NCBI GenBank assembly: GCA_020637895.1
Contig: JACKJP010000002.1
Coordinates: 248,001-312,000, forward strand
Direction: 5' to 3'
DNA length: 64,000 bases
Source of the DNA: Rhodobiaceae bacterium
GTDB taxonomy: Bacteria > Pseudomonadota > Alphaproteobacteria > Rhizobiales > Tepidamorphaceae
Shown here: one piece after another, positions 16,487 to 25,240 of the stretch
Position numbering within the stretch: the stretch's first letter is position 1
Layout: every line of letters starts with the position of its first letter
The notes under the pieces: model-generated
Databases searched by the model: none
What the model was told of the DNA's origin: nothing
The model's input: only the letters and a program-made list of their open reading frames with translations
Made by a program: the position numbers and the translations under genes

Positions 16487-16511
16487 TCGTTTCCCCCGGG
16501 CCGGTTGTTGT

Positions 16512-17369
16512 TTATTTGAAATCGAGGCGACCGCTACCGATCACGATGACATCGCGCTCGACCACGCGGCAACGAAAATTGACGCCCTTTTCGCCATCTT
16601 CCCAGATTTCCGTCCGGATCGTCTCGCCCGGAAAGACCGGGGAGGAAAAGCGTACACCAAGCCGGCCGATGCGCGTTTCGTCATAGTTGCATACGGATTT
16701 GAGCAGGGCATGGCAGGCAACGGCATAGGTGCACAGGCCGTGAAGGATCGGCTGATGAAAGCCGGACTTTCTGGCGACCGCCGGGTCGGCATGAAAGTCG
16801 AACATGTCATCGTTGAGACGATAGAGCAGCGCCTGCTGCCCGGTCGTCGGAAGATCGCAGACATGATCGGGCGCGCGATCAGGGATCGCGGCCTCAACCA
16901 GCGGAGCCCCGTTGCTGCCGCCAAAGCCGCCTTCGCCGGCAAGAAACGCGGAGCGCCGCACCGTCCACAGCGTGTTGCCCGCCTCATCCTGCACCGGGCA
17001 TTCGACCACGATCAGGGCACCCTTGCCAGGACCCTTGTCGATGAGATGGCTGACACGCGACTGGCCCGTCAGCTTCACGCCAACAGGAATCGGCGCATGA
17101 AACTCGATGCTTTGCTCGCCGTGGAAAATCCGCGTCTGGTCGATGCCGCTGCGCGGATCGGCGACCCAGTGACCGGGTGTGCAGATGACCGCAGCCATGG
17201 TCGGCATGACGCGCAGGTGCCGTTCGAAAACGAAGGGCAGCTCCTTTTCGTCAAGCGGATCACGCCCCATCCCGACCGATAGCGCGTAGAACAGGCAATC
17301 CTTCTCGCTGAGGGTCTGCGTGACCATCGGAAAGGGCCAGTTGGCGACGGCTTCATGATTGAACGGCAT
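16512..17369 (-). CDS. MaoC-like double-hotdog (R)-enoyl-CoA hydratase
   Basis: The 285-residue protein is built of two hotdog halves. The C-terminal half carries the hydratase-2 motif NDDMFDFHADPAVARKSGF followed by HQPILHGLCTYAVACHALL, with the Asp/His catalytic pair. GLCTYAVACH is typical of eukaryotic-type and actinobacterial MFE-2 hydratases. It hydrates trans-2-enoyl-CoA to the (R)-3-hydroxyacyl-CoA, unlike the crotonase genes nearby, which give the (S) isomer. It lies between a CoA-transferase and an enoyl-CoA hydratase with short gaps (25 and 11 bases), so one operon is likely. Substrates with alpha-methyl branches are common for this subclass, and a racemase-like gene lies at 19705-20847. 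Confidence 0.85.
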   Translation of the reverse strand: MPFNHEAVANWPFPMVTQTLSEKDCLFYALSVGMGRDPLDEKELPFVFERHLRVMPTMAAVICTPGHWVADPRSGIDQTRIFHGEQSIEFHAPIPVGVKLTGQSRVSHLIDKGPGKGALIVVECPVQDEAGNTLWTVRRSAFLAGEGGFGGSNGAPLVEAAIPDRAPDHVCDLPTTGQQALLYRLNDDMFDFHADPAVARKSGFHQPILHGLCTYAVACHALLKSVCNYDETRIGRLGVRFSSPVFPGETIRTEIWEDGEKGVNFRCRVVERDVIVIGSGRLDFK

Positions 17370-17380
17370 TGCGATCTCCC

Positions 17381-18178
17381 TTATCGCCCGGTGAACCTGG
17401 GCGAGCGCTTTTCGAAGAAGGCAGACATGCCTTCCTTGTAATCGTCGCTGTCGAACAGAATCTGGATCGAGCTGCGCTCCAGCGCGATGCCTGCCGACAA
17501 GGGTGAATCGGCGCCATTGAGCGCTGCATCCTTGATAAGACGAATGGCAAGCGGTGCCATGGACGCAATGGCTGCGGCCACTTCAACGGCGGTTGTCTCG
17601 ACCTGGTCGTCGTCCACGCTTCGGCTGACAATCGCGTGCGAGACCGCTTCCGCGCCGCTCATGACGCGGCCGGTCATCAGCATGTCCATCGCCAGATGCT
17701 TGCCGACCAGCCTGATCAGCCGCTGCGTCCCGCCGCCGCCGGGAATGAGGCCAAGGCGCGCCTCGGGCAGCCCAAATTTTGCATTGTTCCCGGCAACGAT
17801 GAGATCGCAGTTCATCGCCAGTTCGAAACCGCCGCCGAACGCGGCACCGCGAACGGCCGCCACCAGTGGCTTCTTGAATGCCGCGATGGCGCCCCAGATC
17901 TTGTCGGCGCCGCGCAACATCATCTTGACCGGCGAGATGCCGGCGAGTTCCTCGATATCGGCGCCGGACGCAAACACCTTCTCGCTACCGGCGATGATCA
18001 CGGCGCGGACGGTCTCGTCGGCGTCCAGCCGGCGAAGTTCATCGACCATGAGATTGCGAACGCCGATCGACAGAGCATTGCGCTTGGCGGGCCGGTTGAT
18101 GCGCAGCCGCACAACCCCTTCGGCGGGGCGATCGATCTCCAGTTCCGACGGATCGGCCTTTGAAATTTTCTCGGTCAT
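17381..18178 (-). CDS. Enoyl-CoA hydratase
   Basis: A 265-residue crotonase with VFASGADIEELAGI (about 68-81), FGGGFELAMNCD with Glu119, and FGLPEARLGLIPGGGGTQRL with Glu139. Both catalytic glutamates are present, so hydration of a trans-2-enoyl-CoA is expected. The C-terminus SAFFEKRSPRFTGR is a typical trimer-forming tail. It starts 19 bases after the stop of the membrane protein gene at 18198-19676 and ends 11 bases before the MaoC gene start. The preferred chain length or ring substrate is not visible from sequence. Confidence 0.88.
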   Translation of the reverse strand: MTEKISKADPSELEIDRPAEGVVRLRINRPAKRNALSIGVRNLMVDELRRLDADETVRAVIIAGSEKVFASGADIEELAGISPVKMMLRGADKIWGAIAAFKKPLVAAVRGAAFGGGFELAMNCDLIVAGNNAKFGLPEARLGLIPGGGGTQRLIRLVGKHLAMDMLMTGRVMSGAEAVSHAIVSRSVDDDQVETTAVEVAAAIASMAPLAIRLIKDAALNGADSPLSAGIALERSSIQILFDSDDYKEGMSAFFEKRSPRFTGR

Positions 18179-18197
18179 TGTTCCTCCCTTCCCTGTT

Positions 18198-19676
18198 CTA
18201 GATGAGCCAGCCGGCGATCAACGTCGCAACCAGCGCGATCGAGACGGCGACTAGCGCGTAAAGGCGTTGCCATTCGAAGGCGAGCTTGAACGAGTTGGTA
18301 TTGAAGAGCCGGGCGCAAAGCAGCGCGCTGGCCGTGAACGGCGAAAGCTGCGCCGTAAAGGCCCAGGCGACAATCAGCACGATGGCGAAATAATTGATGT
18401 TGAGGCCGAGCGAAGCCGGATCGGAAACGGTGCCGATCACGACCGAAATGGCAATCAGCGGATTGACGCCAAGATAGCCGCCGCCGAGGACGCAGACGAA
18501 GCCCATCAGTGCGACGATTGCGGGCGGCACGTGCCAGGCCTTGAGAAGTGCGAGTATCTGGGCCGAGGGAATGACCGCGGCAATGACCGGGCTTGCAAAG
18601 CCCGCGGCCGCCATCAGGGTCACTTCGGGAGATTGAGCGGGCCAGACGCGGAGGACCAGGTTGGCAACGTGCCCGCCGATCCATTTGCGCATATTGCCCT
18701 TCGCAAGCACCAGCATCCAGCCGAGGGCGAATATCGGAATGACGAGCGTCACCGTCACCGATATGGAAAATCCCGTGAGCCTGCTGACCGCAAGGATTGC
18801 CGCGAACATGCAGCCGACAAGCAGCACGATACGGAGCAACGCAACGGGCACCGGACCGATCATTTTTATCGGCGACGATAGCGGCACATAGGTGCCCTGC
18901 GGGTGACCAAGCCTTGCCGATTCATAGCGGCTGACGAAATAGGCGATCGTGATCGTCACCATGGCGCAGGCAAGGCCGACCGGGATCAGGATGTGGCTAT
19001 CGGTGCCCGGCATCAGCGCCATGACAACGAGCGGCGTAAGCGAAAGCGGCGACCACATGGCCGTCGTATTGAACCCTCTCAGCGATGCGACCGCCGATTG
19101 CCGGACCTCGAACTCCGTCATCTTGACCGGTTCCTGACCAGCCTTGCGCGACATCGTGAGCGAGCCCAGCAGCACCATGGAGCCAAGATTGAGCATCAGG
19201 CCGAACATGTGCCCACCCAGCAGCATCGTGAGCGTTCGACGCGCCGGCGGCTGGCGGGCCAGGAAGCGGCCCGCGTCCTGAATCATCGGCGAGTTGAACG
19301 CCGGTTCGTGCAACGAGAGGATGGCGGTGAAGAAGGCGAGGAAGAACTGGGCGCGGGCAATGCCCTGTTCCAGCAACGTCCATGGCTGATCGACCCAGAG
19401 TAGTGCGGCTGGAATACAGGCAACCGCGATGATCAGGAAAACCTTCGCGGTTCGCGATCCGACGAAGGCAACCGTGATGAGGAATATGACGGTCGCCGTC
19501 TCCGCCGGTCGTGCAAGCCATGTGAAGCCAAGGAACTGCTGCAGGATCGTCGCGACAAGGATGAGGCCCATGAGGACCCCCTGGACGCGGGCGATCGATG
19601 TCAGCATTTGGGGAGACAGCCAGCCGCGTCCTGCAGGAGCGGCTATCACTTCCGCGCTGTCTCCACCTTGCGCCAC
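18198..19676 (-). CDS. Multi-pass membrane protein, probable permease of unknown family
   Basis: The 492-residue protein has about 11-13 hydrophobic segments separated by short loops (for example VQGVLMGLILVATILQQFLG, TATVIFLITVAFVGS and VFLIIAVACIPAALLWV). A basic loop of sequence FLARQPPARRT precedes TMLLGGHMFGLMLNLGSMVL. Near the C-terminus GYLGVNPLIAISVVIGTVSD followed by NINYFAIVLIVAWAFTAQLS resembles the re-entrant regions of ion-transporter-superfamily carriers. I do not recognise the exact family. Its place inside a catabolic operon, 19 bases before an enoyl-CoA hydratase, suggests uptake of the substrate acid. A second transporter (TRAP) is encoded at 27986-31021. Confidence 0.7.
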   Translation of the reverse strand: MAQGGDSAEVIAAPAGRGWLSPQMLTSIARVQGVLMGLILVATILQQFLGFTWLARPAETATVIFLITVAFVGSRTAKVFLIIAVACIPAALLWVDQPWTLLEQGIARAQFFLAFFTAILSLHEPAFNSPMIQDAGRFLARQPPARRTLTMLLGGHMFGLMLNLGSMVLLGSLTMSRKAGQEPVKMTEFEVRQSAVASLRGFNTTAMWSPLSLTPLVVMALMPGTDSHILIPVGLACAMVTITIAYFVSRYESARLGHPQGTYVPLSSPIKMIGPVPVALLRIVLLVGCMFAAILAVSRLTGFSISVTVTLVIPIFALGWMLVLAKGNMRKWIGGHVANLVLRVWPAQSPEVTLMAAAGFASPVIAAVIPSAQILALLKAWHVPPAIVALMGFVCVLGGGYLGVNPLIAISVVIGTVSDPASLGLNINYFAIVLIVAWAFTAQLSPFTASALLCARLFNTNSFKLAFEWQRLYALVAVSIALVATLIAGWLI

Positions 19677-19704
19677 GTTATGTTTTCTCCGATCTGTCGG
19701 TTGC

Positions 19705-20847
19705 TCAGGCGATGGCGCCGGACTTGTGCAGTTCGGCCAGTTCGTCCTTGCCGAACCCCCATGCGGTCAGGGCCGTGTCGGTATCCTGACCGTCGGCGCG
19801 CGGCGCCCCCTGGATCTTGCCCGGCGTGCGGCTGAGGCGCGGCGCGGCAGCCGGATGGGGAACGCCTTCCCACGTTTCAAAGCCCTTGCGCTCGACATAT
19901 TGCGGATGCTTCAGCGCCTCATCCATGTCGAGGACGGGGGCGAAGCAGGCCTCGTAGCCTTCCATCGCCTTACCCCATTCCTCGCGGGTCTTGGTCTTGA
20001 AGATTTCCGCGAACCTGACCTTTAGCGCCGGCCAGCTGGACTGATCCATCTGCGGCGGCAGCTGCGCGATATCCAGACCCATCGCCTTGACCAGATCGGC
20101 GTAGAACTTCGCCTCGATCGCACCGACCGTGATGAACTTGCCATCCTTCGTTTCGTAGACGTCATAGAAAGGCGCTCCGCCGTCGATGAAGTTCGATTCG
20201 AACTCCATGTTCCAGCGGCCAGCATCGCGGTAGGCGAAAAAGCCGGTCATCATCGAGGCGATACCATCAATGATCGCCGCGTCGACAACCTGACCCTTGC
20301 CCGAACGCTGCGCCTCGAACAGGGCACAGGCCATACCGAAGGCAAGGTAGAGCGCGCCACCGCCGAGGTCGGCGACGAGATTGAGCGGGATTGCCGGCGG
20401 TGTACCCTTGCGGCCGATCATGGAAAGGGCACCGGTGATGGCGAGGTAGTTCACATCGTGGCCGACATGCTGGGCCAGCGGGCCATCCTGCCCCCAGCCC
20501 GTCATGCGCCCGTAGACAAGCCGTTCATTGAGCGCAAGACAGGCGTCAGGTCCAAAACCGAGCCGTTCCATCACGCCCGGACGGAAACCTTCCGTCAGAC
20601 CGTCGGCCTGCGCGACCAGCTTGCGCACGACCTCGCAGCCTTCCTCGCTCTTGAGATTGACGGCGATTGACGGACGGCCGCGCCGCATCGTGTCGTGGCG
20701 CGGCTCCTTCTTGATCCCGAGCCCGCTCGGCGAGGTGCGGTCGACACGAATAACGTCGGCACCCATGTCGGAAAGCAACATCGTTGCGAAGGTGGCAGGG
20801 CCGATGGCCCCGAATTCGACGATCTTAACGCCTTTGAGCGGACCCAT
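19705..20847 (-). CDS. Alpha-methylacyl-CoA racemase-like CaiB/BaiF enzyme
   Basis: The 380-residue protein starts MGPLKGVKIVEFGAIGPATF at ATG 20847, preceded by GAGGAGACACC. Unlike the two other CaiB-type genes it carries the racemase pair: a histidine in HVGHDVNYLAITGAL (His130) and Asp160 in PLNLVADLGGGALYLAFGM. Racemases of this type invert the alpha-methyl stereocentre of 2-methylacyl-CoA esters so that beta-oxidation enzymes can use both isomers. A CoA-transfer role cannot be wholly excluded. It is encoded between an acyl-CoA dehydrogenase (93 bases upstream) and the permease (28 bases downstream). A branched or substituted substrate in this pathway is a reasonable inference. Confidence 0.82.
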   Translation of the reverse strand: MGPLKGVKIVEFGAIGPATFATMLLSDMGADVIRVDRTSPSGLGIKKEPRHDTMRRGRPSIAVNLKSEEGCEVVRKLVAQADGLTEGFRPGVMERLGFGPDACLALNERLVYGRMTGWGQDGPLAQHVGHDVNYLAITGALSMIGRKGTPPAIPLNLVADLGGGALYLAFGMACALFEAQRSGKGQVVDAAIIDGIASMMTGFFAYRDAGRWNMEFESNFIDGGAPFYDVYETKDGKFITVGAIEAKFYADLVKAMGLDIAQLPPQMDQSSWPALKVRFAEIFKTKTREEWGKAMEGYEACFAPVLDMDEALKHPQYVERKGFETWEGVPHPAAAPRLSRTPGKIQGAPRADGQDTDTALTAWGFGKDELAELHKSGAIA

Positions 20848-20940
20848 GGTGTCTCCTCGGTTGTTTGTTCTAGTTGGAATTGATGCGGGACGGCCCGGCG
20901 GGAGCGCGCGCATGCACTCCCGAACCGGGCCGGAATGTCC

Positions 20941-22092
20941 TCAAAGTCCGAGGAGCTTGGCGATGACGTTGCGCATGACTTCGCTGGTGCCGGCGCCGAT
21001 CGTGCCGACGCGCGCGTCGCGAACCATCATCTCGATGTCGAAGTCGGTGGTGTAACCGGCGCCGCCGAAGATCTGCAGCGCGGAGTTGGCGACATCGAAA
21101 TGGTTCTCGGTGCAGACAACCTTCGCCATGGTCGTTTCCATGACAGGGTCCAGACCCGCATCGAGGAGTTCGGCGACGCGGTAAATGTGAAGGCGGCTCG
21201 TCTCTGCCTTCATGCGCATATCCGCCAGACGGTGCTGGATGACCTGGAACTTGCCGATGGGCTGATTGAACTGCACCCGCTCCTTGGCATAGGCGAGCGC
21301 ATAATCGAGACACTTGAAGGTATTTCCGGCACCGACCGCGGCAAGGGTCAGGCGCTCGGCGTTCAGGGCACCCATCAGGTTCTTCCAGGCGGCATTTTCT
21401 TCGCCGATCATGTTCGAGGCGGGAACGCGCACGTCTTCAAAGAAGACCTCGTTGAAGTGGGTTGTATGACGACCCAGCGCGTCGAGCGGACGGATCGTCA
21501 CTCCCGGCGCCTTGGCGTTCACCAGAAAGATCGACATGCCGCGATAGCCGGCATCCGGCTTCGTCTTGGTCACGACCACAAGGTGATCGGCGACATGCGC
21601 GCAGGTTGTATAGATCTTCTGCCCATTGATGACGAAGTCATCGCCATCGCGAACAGCACGGGTGGTTATGGAAACCGCGTCCGAGCCGGCCTGCGGTTCA
21701 GTCAGGCCGAGCGCCAGCTTCACTTCACCGCTGATGACCTTGGGCAGGATCTCGTTGCGCATTTCGTCGGACGCGAATTTCGCAACATGCATGCCGGCGT
21801 AATAAACGGTCGTCAGATAGGCCGTGGCGATACCGCCGTAATGGTAGGCCATGGCTTCGATAAGCGCCGCGACATCCTTCATGGAACCGCCCATGCCGCC
21901 GTATTTTTCAGGATAGGGCAGCGCCATCCAGCCTGCGTCGGCCAGTGCCTGATAGGCCTCGTGCGGGAAGGCACGCGCCTTGTCGAGTTCCTTGATCTTT
22001 TCACGCGGCAGAACCCGCTCGAGCAGGTCGAGCACGCTGTTGCGAATGATGATTTGTTCTTCGGACAGGCCGAACAGGTTCACTGTCTGCAT
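20941..22092 (-). CDS. Acyl-CoA dehydrogenase with isovaleryl-type active-site layout
   Basis: The 383 residues contain LGLTEPQAGSDAVSITT, FVINGQKIYTTCAH, RVQFNQPIGKFQVIQHRLADM and IFGGAGYTTDFDIEMMVRDA. At the usual catalytic position the motif is IGAGTSEVMRN with Ala367 instead of glutamate. Glu246 in ALNAERLTLAAVGAG occupies the alternative site known from isovaleryl-CoA dehydrogenase. This layout favours branched or bulky substrates. ATG 22092 starts MQTVNLFGLSEEQ. Upstream, 95 bases separate it from the NDP-forming synthetase on the same strand. Downstream comes the racemase-like gene, which also fits a branched-chain substrate. Confidence 0.87.
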   Translation of the reverse strand: MQTVNLFGLSEEQIIIRNSVLDLLERVLPREKIKELDKARAFPHEAYQALADAGWMALPYPEKYGGMGGSMKDVAALIEAMAYHYGGIATAYLTTVYYAGMHVAKFASDEMRNEILPKVISGEVKLALGLTEPQAGSDAVSITTRAVRDGDDFVINGQKIYTTCAHVADHLVVVTKTKPDAGYRGMSIFLVNAKAPGVTIRPLDALGRHTTHFNEVFFEDVRVPASNMIGEENAAWKNLMGALNAERLTLAAVGAGNTFKCLDYALAYAKERVQFNQPIGKFQVIQHRLADMRMKAETSRLHIYRVAELLDAGLDPVMETTMAKVVCTENHFDVANSALQIFGGAGYTTDFDIEMMVRDARVGTIGAGTSEVMRNVIAKLLGL

Positions 22093-22187
22093 TGGTCGGT
22101 TCTCCCTGGTGTTTCCCTTCAGCGCCTCGATGCCGAGGACGCCCTACGTGATTGCACGGCTCGCATGCCGCGTATTCGGATTCAGGT

Positions 22188-24368
22188 TCAGTGGCCCTCG
22201 CCGCCCCCGACACCGATCAGCGCATCAACGCAGATGGCCCGGTCGGCAAGCGCGATTACCGGATTGACGTCGACTTCGGTGATCCGGTCGCCCATGTCAT
22301 CGACGAATTCGGAGAAGCGGACGATAAGGTCGACCAGCGCCTCCATGTTCACCGGCGTGCTGCCGCGATAGCCGGTCAGCAGCGCCGAGCTTTTCAGTCC
22401 CGCCAGCATCTCTGCGACGTCCGGTGCCGTGAGCGGTGCCAGACGCGAAACCGTGTCACGAAGCAGCTCGACGAGAACGCCGCCGAGTCCGACGACGACA
22501 AGCGGCCCGAACTGCGGATCGACCTGTGCGCCGACGACGAGCTCGACGCCCTTGGGCGCCATTTCCTGAACGACCACGCCCTCGATGCGGGCGGCCGGCT
22601 TGTGTTTCGCGACGTTCTTCAGCATCTCCTCCGCTGCGGCCTTCACCTCCTCCTCGCTTGCGAGGTTGAGCTTCACGCCACCGACTTCGGTCTTGTGGAG
22701 AATGTCCGGCGAGACGATCTTGATCACGACAGGGAAACCGATTTCGGCAGCTGCCTTGCCTGCGGCGACCGCGTCGGGCGCGATGATTTCGCGCGGCGTC
22801 GGGATACCGTAGGCAGCCAGTATTTCCTTGCCCTTGATCTCGTCAACGCTGCGCGCTCCCGGCTCGAGCCCGTCGAGGATGGCGGTCGCTTTTGCGGCGG
22901 CATCCTTCGGACTGCGGCGGGCTTCGCCCTTGCGCTTCAGGCGTTCATCGCGTTCGCCATGCCATTTCAGCCAGAGATTGATCGTCTCGAAGCAACGGTC
23001 GGACGAACGGAACAATGTCGCCCGCTCGTCGCCATCGAGCACCTTGCTTCCGGGACCTTCGAGCCATTCGCTCATCCAGATGCCAACGATCGGAAGGCCC
23101 GTGCGCTTGGCCATTTCGCTCATCAGCGGCGTGCGGGCACCCGACGATTCCGGGCTCGCAAAACCGAGCGGCACAACCAACGCATCGAACGACTGATCGG
23201 CAGCGAAGGCATCGAAGCAGGCCACGAACGTTTCCTTGGTCTTCAGCACCTCGGCGGTCAGGTCGGCCGGATTGGCGACTGAACCGAAACCCGGAACGAG
23301 CTGCGTCAGCTTGTCAGCGGTTTCCTGCGCGAGCTGCGGCAGCGGAACGCCGAACTGCTCGGCCTTGTCGGCGGCAATGACGGCAGCGCCGCCTGAGGTT
23401 GCCATGATACCGACGCCGGTGCCGTTGCGAGGCTTGCCGGAACGGGCAAAGAAGCTTGCCACTTCGAGCAGCGCTTCAAGCCGGTCGATCGCAATCGCAC
23501 CCGTCTTTTCGAATGCGGCGTTATAGGCGTCGCCAGAACCGACCAGCGTGCCGGTATGCGACATGGCCGTTTTGCGGCCGATTTCGCCGGAGCCCATCTT
23601 GTAGGCGATAAGCGGCTTACCGTTGTCGTAAGCGCGCTGGGCCGCCTGAATGAGGCGCTTGCCGTCGATCACGCCCTCGAACAGGCAGACGATGACCTTC
23701 GCACTCGGTTCGTCGGCAAGGAACGAGATATAGTCGCACACATCGACGTCACAGGAATTGCCGGCAGCGAGATAATGGCCAAAGCCCATCCCGCGCTCCA
23801 TGCCCTGAACGAGGCCGTAGCCGAGGCCGCCGCTCTGGGAGACGATCGAGACGGGCCCGATGATATGGTCCATCTTGCCGTAGCCGGGCATGAAATTGAG
23901 GCCAGCGCCATTGGTCAGATTGATCAGACCGACACAGTTCGGGCCAACGATCTTGATGCCGGTTTCACGGGCGATCTGGGTCAGGCGTGCCTGGGCGGCC
24001 TTGCCTTCCTCGGTACCGACTTCCGCAAAACCCGAAGCATAGACGATGACACCACCCACGCCGCAGGCGGCAGCCTCGCGCACCTGTTCCTCAACGAACT
24101 TTGCAGCGACGGCGATGATGACGCAGTCCGGCGTCTCCGGCAGATCGGAAATTGAGGGGAAACAGGGAATGCCGGCGGTTTCGGTGTATTTCGGATTCAC
24201 GCCATAAAGACGGCCGGTGAATTTCGCCAAATTGGAAATCGTCCGCTCGCCGAAGGAGCCTGGAGTTGACGAAGCGCCAACGATTGCCACCGATTCCGGC
24301 GCCACGAGACGCCGCATTTCCTGATGCGTATAAACCGAACGCGAACCTGCCCTTGCTGTCGTGAGCAA
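22188..24368 (-). CDS. NDP-forming acyl-CoA synthetase (acetate-CoA ligase family)
   Basis: The protein has the fused alpha-beta arrangement of ADP-forming acyl-CoA synthetases. A CoA-binding Rossmann domain (APESVAIVGASSTPGSFG) comes first, then two flavodoxin-like ligase domains with the phospho-histidine loop MSHTGTLVGSGDAYNAAF. A C-terminal ATP-grasp domain (GFPVVIKIVSPDILHKTEVG) follows. It forms acyl-CoA through an acyl-phosphate and phosphohistidine. I chose TTG 24368 because GGGGAGGT lies 6 bases upstream, giving 726 residues. The in-frame ATG at 24410 lies inside an operator-like repeat and has no ribosome binding site. This is a second activation route next to the AMP-forming ligase at 11922-13541. 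Confidence 0.87.
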   Translation of the reverse strand: MLTTARAGSRSVYTHQEMRRLVAPESVAIVGASSTPGSFGERTISNLAKFTGRLYGVNPKYTETAGIPCFPSISDLPETPDCVIIAVAAKFVEEQVREAAACGVGGVIVYASGFAEVGTEEGKAAQARLTQIARETGIKIVGPNCVGLINLTNGAGLNFMPGYGKMDHIIGPVSIVSQSGGLGYGLVQGMERGMGFGHYLAAGNSCDVDVCDYISFLADEPSAKVIVCLFEGVIDGKRLIQAAQRAYDNGKPLIAYKMGSGEIGRKTAMSHTGTLVGSGDAYNAAFEKTGAIAIDRLEALLEVASFFARSGKPRNGTGVGIMATSGGAAVIAADKAEQFGVPLPQLAQETADKLTQLVPGFGSVANPADLTAEVLKTKETFVACFDAFAADQSFDALVVPLGFASPESSGARTPLMSEMAKRTGLPIVGIWMSEWLEGPGSKVLDGDERATLFRSSDRCFETINLWLKWHGERDERLKRKGEARRSPKDAAAKATAILDGLEPGARSVDEIKGKEILAAYGIPTPREIIAPDAVAAGKAAAEIGFPVVIKIVSPDILHKTEVGGVKLNLASEEEVKAAAEEMLKNVAKHKPAARIEGVVVQEMAPKGVELVVGAQVDPQFGPLVVVGLGGVLVELLRDTVSRLAPLTAPDVAEMLAGLKSSALLTGYRGSTPVNMEALVDLIVRFSEFVDDMGDRITEVDVNPVIALADRAICVDALIGVGGGEGH

Positions 24369-24394
24369 CGCCTGACCTCCCCGAGTGTTAGGAT

Positions 24395-24414
24395 TTAATT
24401 GAACATTCATTCAA
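24395..24414. promoter_or_regulatory. Operator-like inverted repeat, site 3
   Basis: TTAATTGA-ACAT-TCATTCAA agrees with the shared motif at 14 of 16 arm positions. It overlaps the expected -10 region of the promoter that drives the synthetase gene starting at 24368. Binding of a TetR-type repressor here would block RNA polymerase. Confidence 0.7.
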
Positions 24415-24431
24415 CACATATTTGCTGTCAA
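24403..24431 (-). promoter_or_regulatory. Candidate promoter of the acyl-CoA synthetase operon
   Basis: A perfect -35 box TTGACA lies at 24431-24426 on the minus strand. Seventeen bases further is GAATGT (24408-24403), a weak -10 element that falls within operator-like site 3. Transcription would begin near 24396 and give a leader of about 28 bases before the TTG start. Confidence 0.5.
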
Positions 24432-24432
24432 G

Positions 24433-24452
24433 TCTCCCAAACGCTTGGGAGA
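24433..24452. terminator. Short inverted repeat after the TetR gene, possible terminator
   Basis: TCTCCCAA (24433-24440) and TTGGGAGA (24445-24452) form an eight-base stem with loop ACGC between the stop of the TetR gene at 24507 and the synthetase promoter. No T-run follows on the minus strand, so termination is uncertain. It directly abuts the -35 box at 24431 and could instead bind a protein. Confidence 0.35.
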
Positions 24453-24506
24453 TATGCGCCAGCGGCAGAGGAGGCATAATGCAGCCCGGCGCGCGATGCC
24501 AGTCTT

Positions 24507-25172
24507 TCATGTGCCGAGGCCTTGCATCACGCCGAGATGGCGCTGGCGGCCAGCCTGCGTAAGCAGACCGGCGAGGAAGAAATCGAGGCTTTCTGAAATA
24601 TATTCCTCAATCGTCAGCAGCCTTGAAAGTCGCCAGCGCTTCTGCGCCCAGCCATGCGCGATCATCACCAGCCGATAGGCGGCAACTTCCACATTCACGG
24701 AGCGAAAGTGGCCGGCCTCTATGCACTCGCTGATACAGTCGGCAATGTAGGCGTTGGTCTCGACTTCCATCTCCTTGACCTGATCGAGCATCTGCGGCGG
24801 GAGGGTCGCAGTGTAGCGATAGGCCAGCAGAATCGCCTCGGGCTCTGCGGCGGCGATACGGCAATAGGTTTCGAAGGCTGCTATGAAACGCCTGAGCGGG
24901 TCCTCGTGGGTGGCCATCGCTGCCGGCACCTCGGCTTTGTAGCGCTCGAGGACCTTGATGAGGACGAACAGAAGAAGCTCTTCCTTGTTCTTCACATAGG
25001 TATAGATCAGTCCGGGACTGGCGCCCGCCTCTTCGGCGATCTCCTTCACCGTGGTCTCGTGATAGCCAACGCTTGCAAAGAGTGTGGTTGCTGCGCTGAC
25101 GAACTGCTCAAGGCGGTCGTTGGGTGGCTCGGCGCTTTTCGATCGCCTTTGGCCGGGGTCCGTGATCGTCAT
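24507..25172 (-). CDS. TetR family regulator, candidate regulator of the shared operators
   Basis: From ATG 25172 (MTITDPGQRRSKSAEPP) the protein has 221 residues. The helix-turn-helix is LEQFVSAATTLFASVGYHET followed by TVKEIAEEAGASPGLIYTYV, then an all-helical ligand domain. The ligand domain resembles the TetR at 3020-3730 (LAYRYTATLP, then VETNAYIADCISEC). The in-frame ATG at 25256 lies inside operator-like site 4, so the longer reading is unlikely. The gene is divergent from the thiolase-like gene at 25398, and the 225 bases between them contain site 4. TetR genes usually regulate themselves and the divergent neighbour, so this protein is the best candidate for the factor that reads the repeated motif. 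Confidence 0.85.
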   Translation of the reverse strand: MTITDPGQRRSKSAEPPNDRLEQFVSAATTLFASVGYHETTVKEIAEEAGASPGLIYTYVKNKEELLLFVLIKVLERYKAEVPAAMATHEDPLRRFIAAFETYCRIAAAEPEAILLAYRYTATLPPQMLDQVKEMEVETNAYIADCISECIEAGHFRSVNVEVAAYRLVMIAHGWAQKRWRLSRLLTIEEYISESLDFFLAGLLTQAGRQRHLGVMQGLGT

Positions 25173-25240
25173 CGGCTCCGTATCTCCCGTATATCGGTTC
25201 CGGGCGCCCATAATAGCGAGCGCCGGCAGCGAGACCAGTG

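Noticed and set aside
24369..24410. Extending the NDP-forming synthetase to ATG 24410
   Set aside because: The ATG lies within operator-like site 3 and the expected -10 region, without a ribosome binding site; TTG 24368 has GGGGAGGT at six bases.
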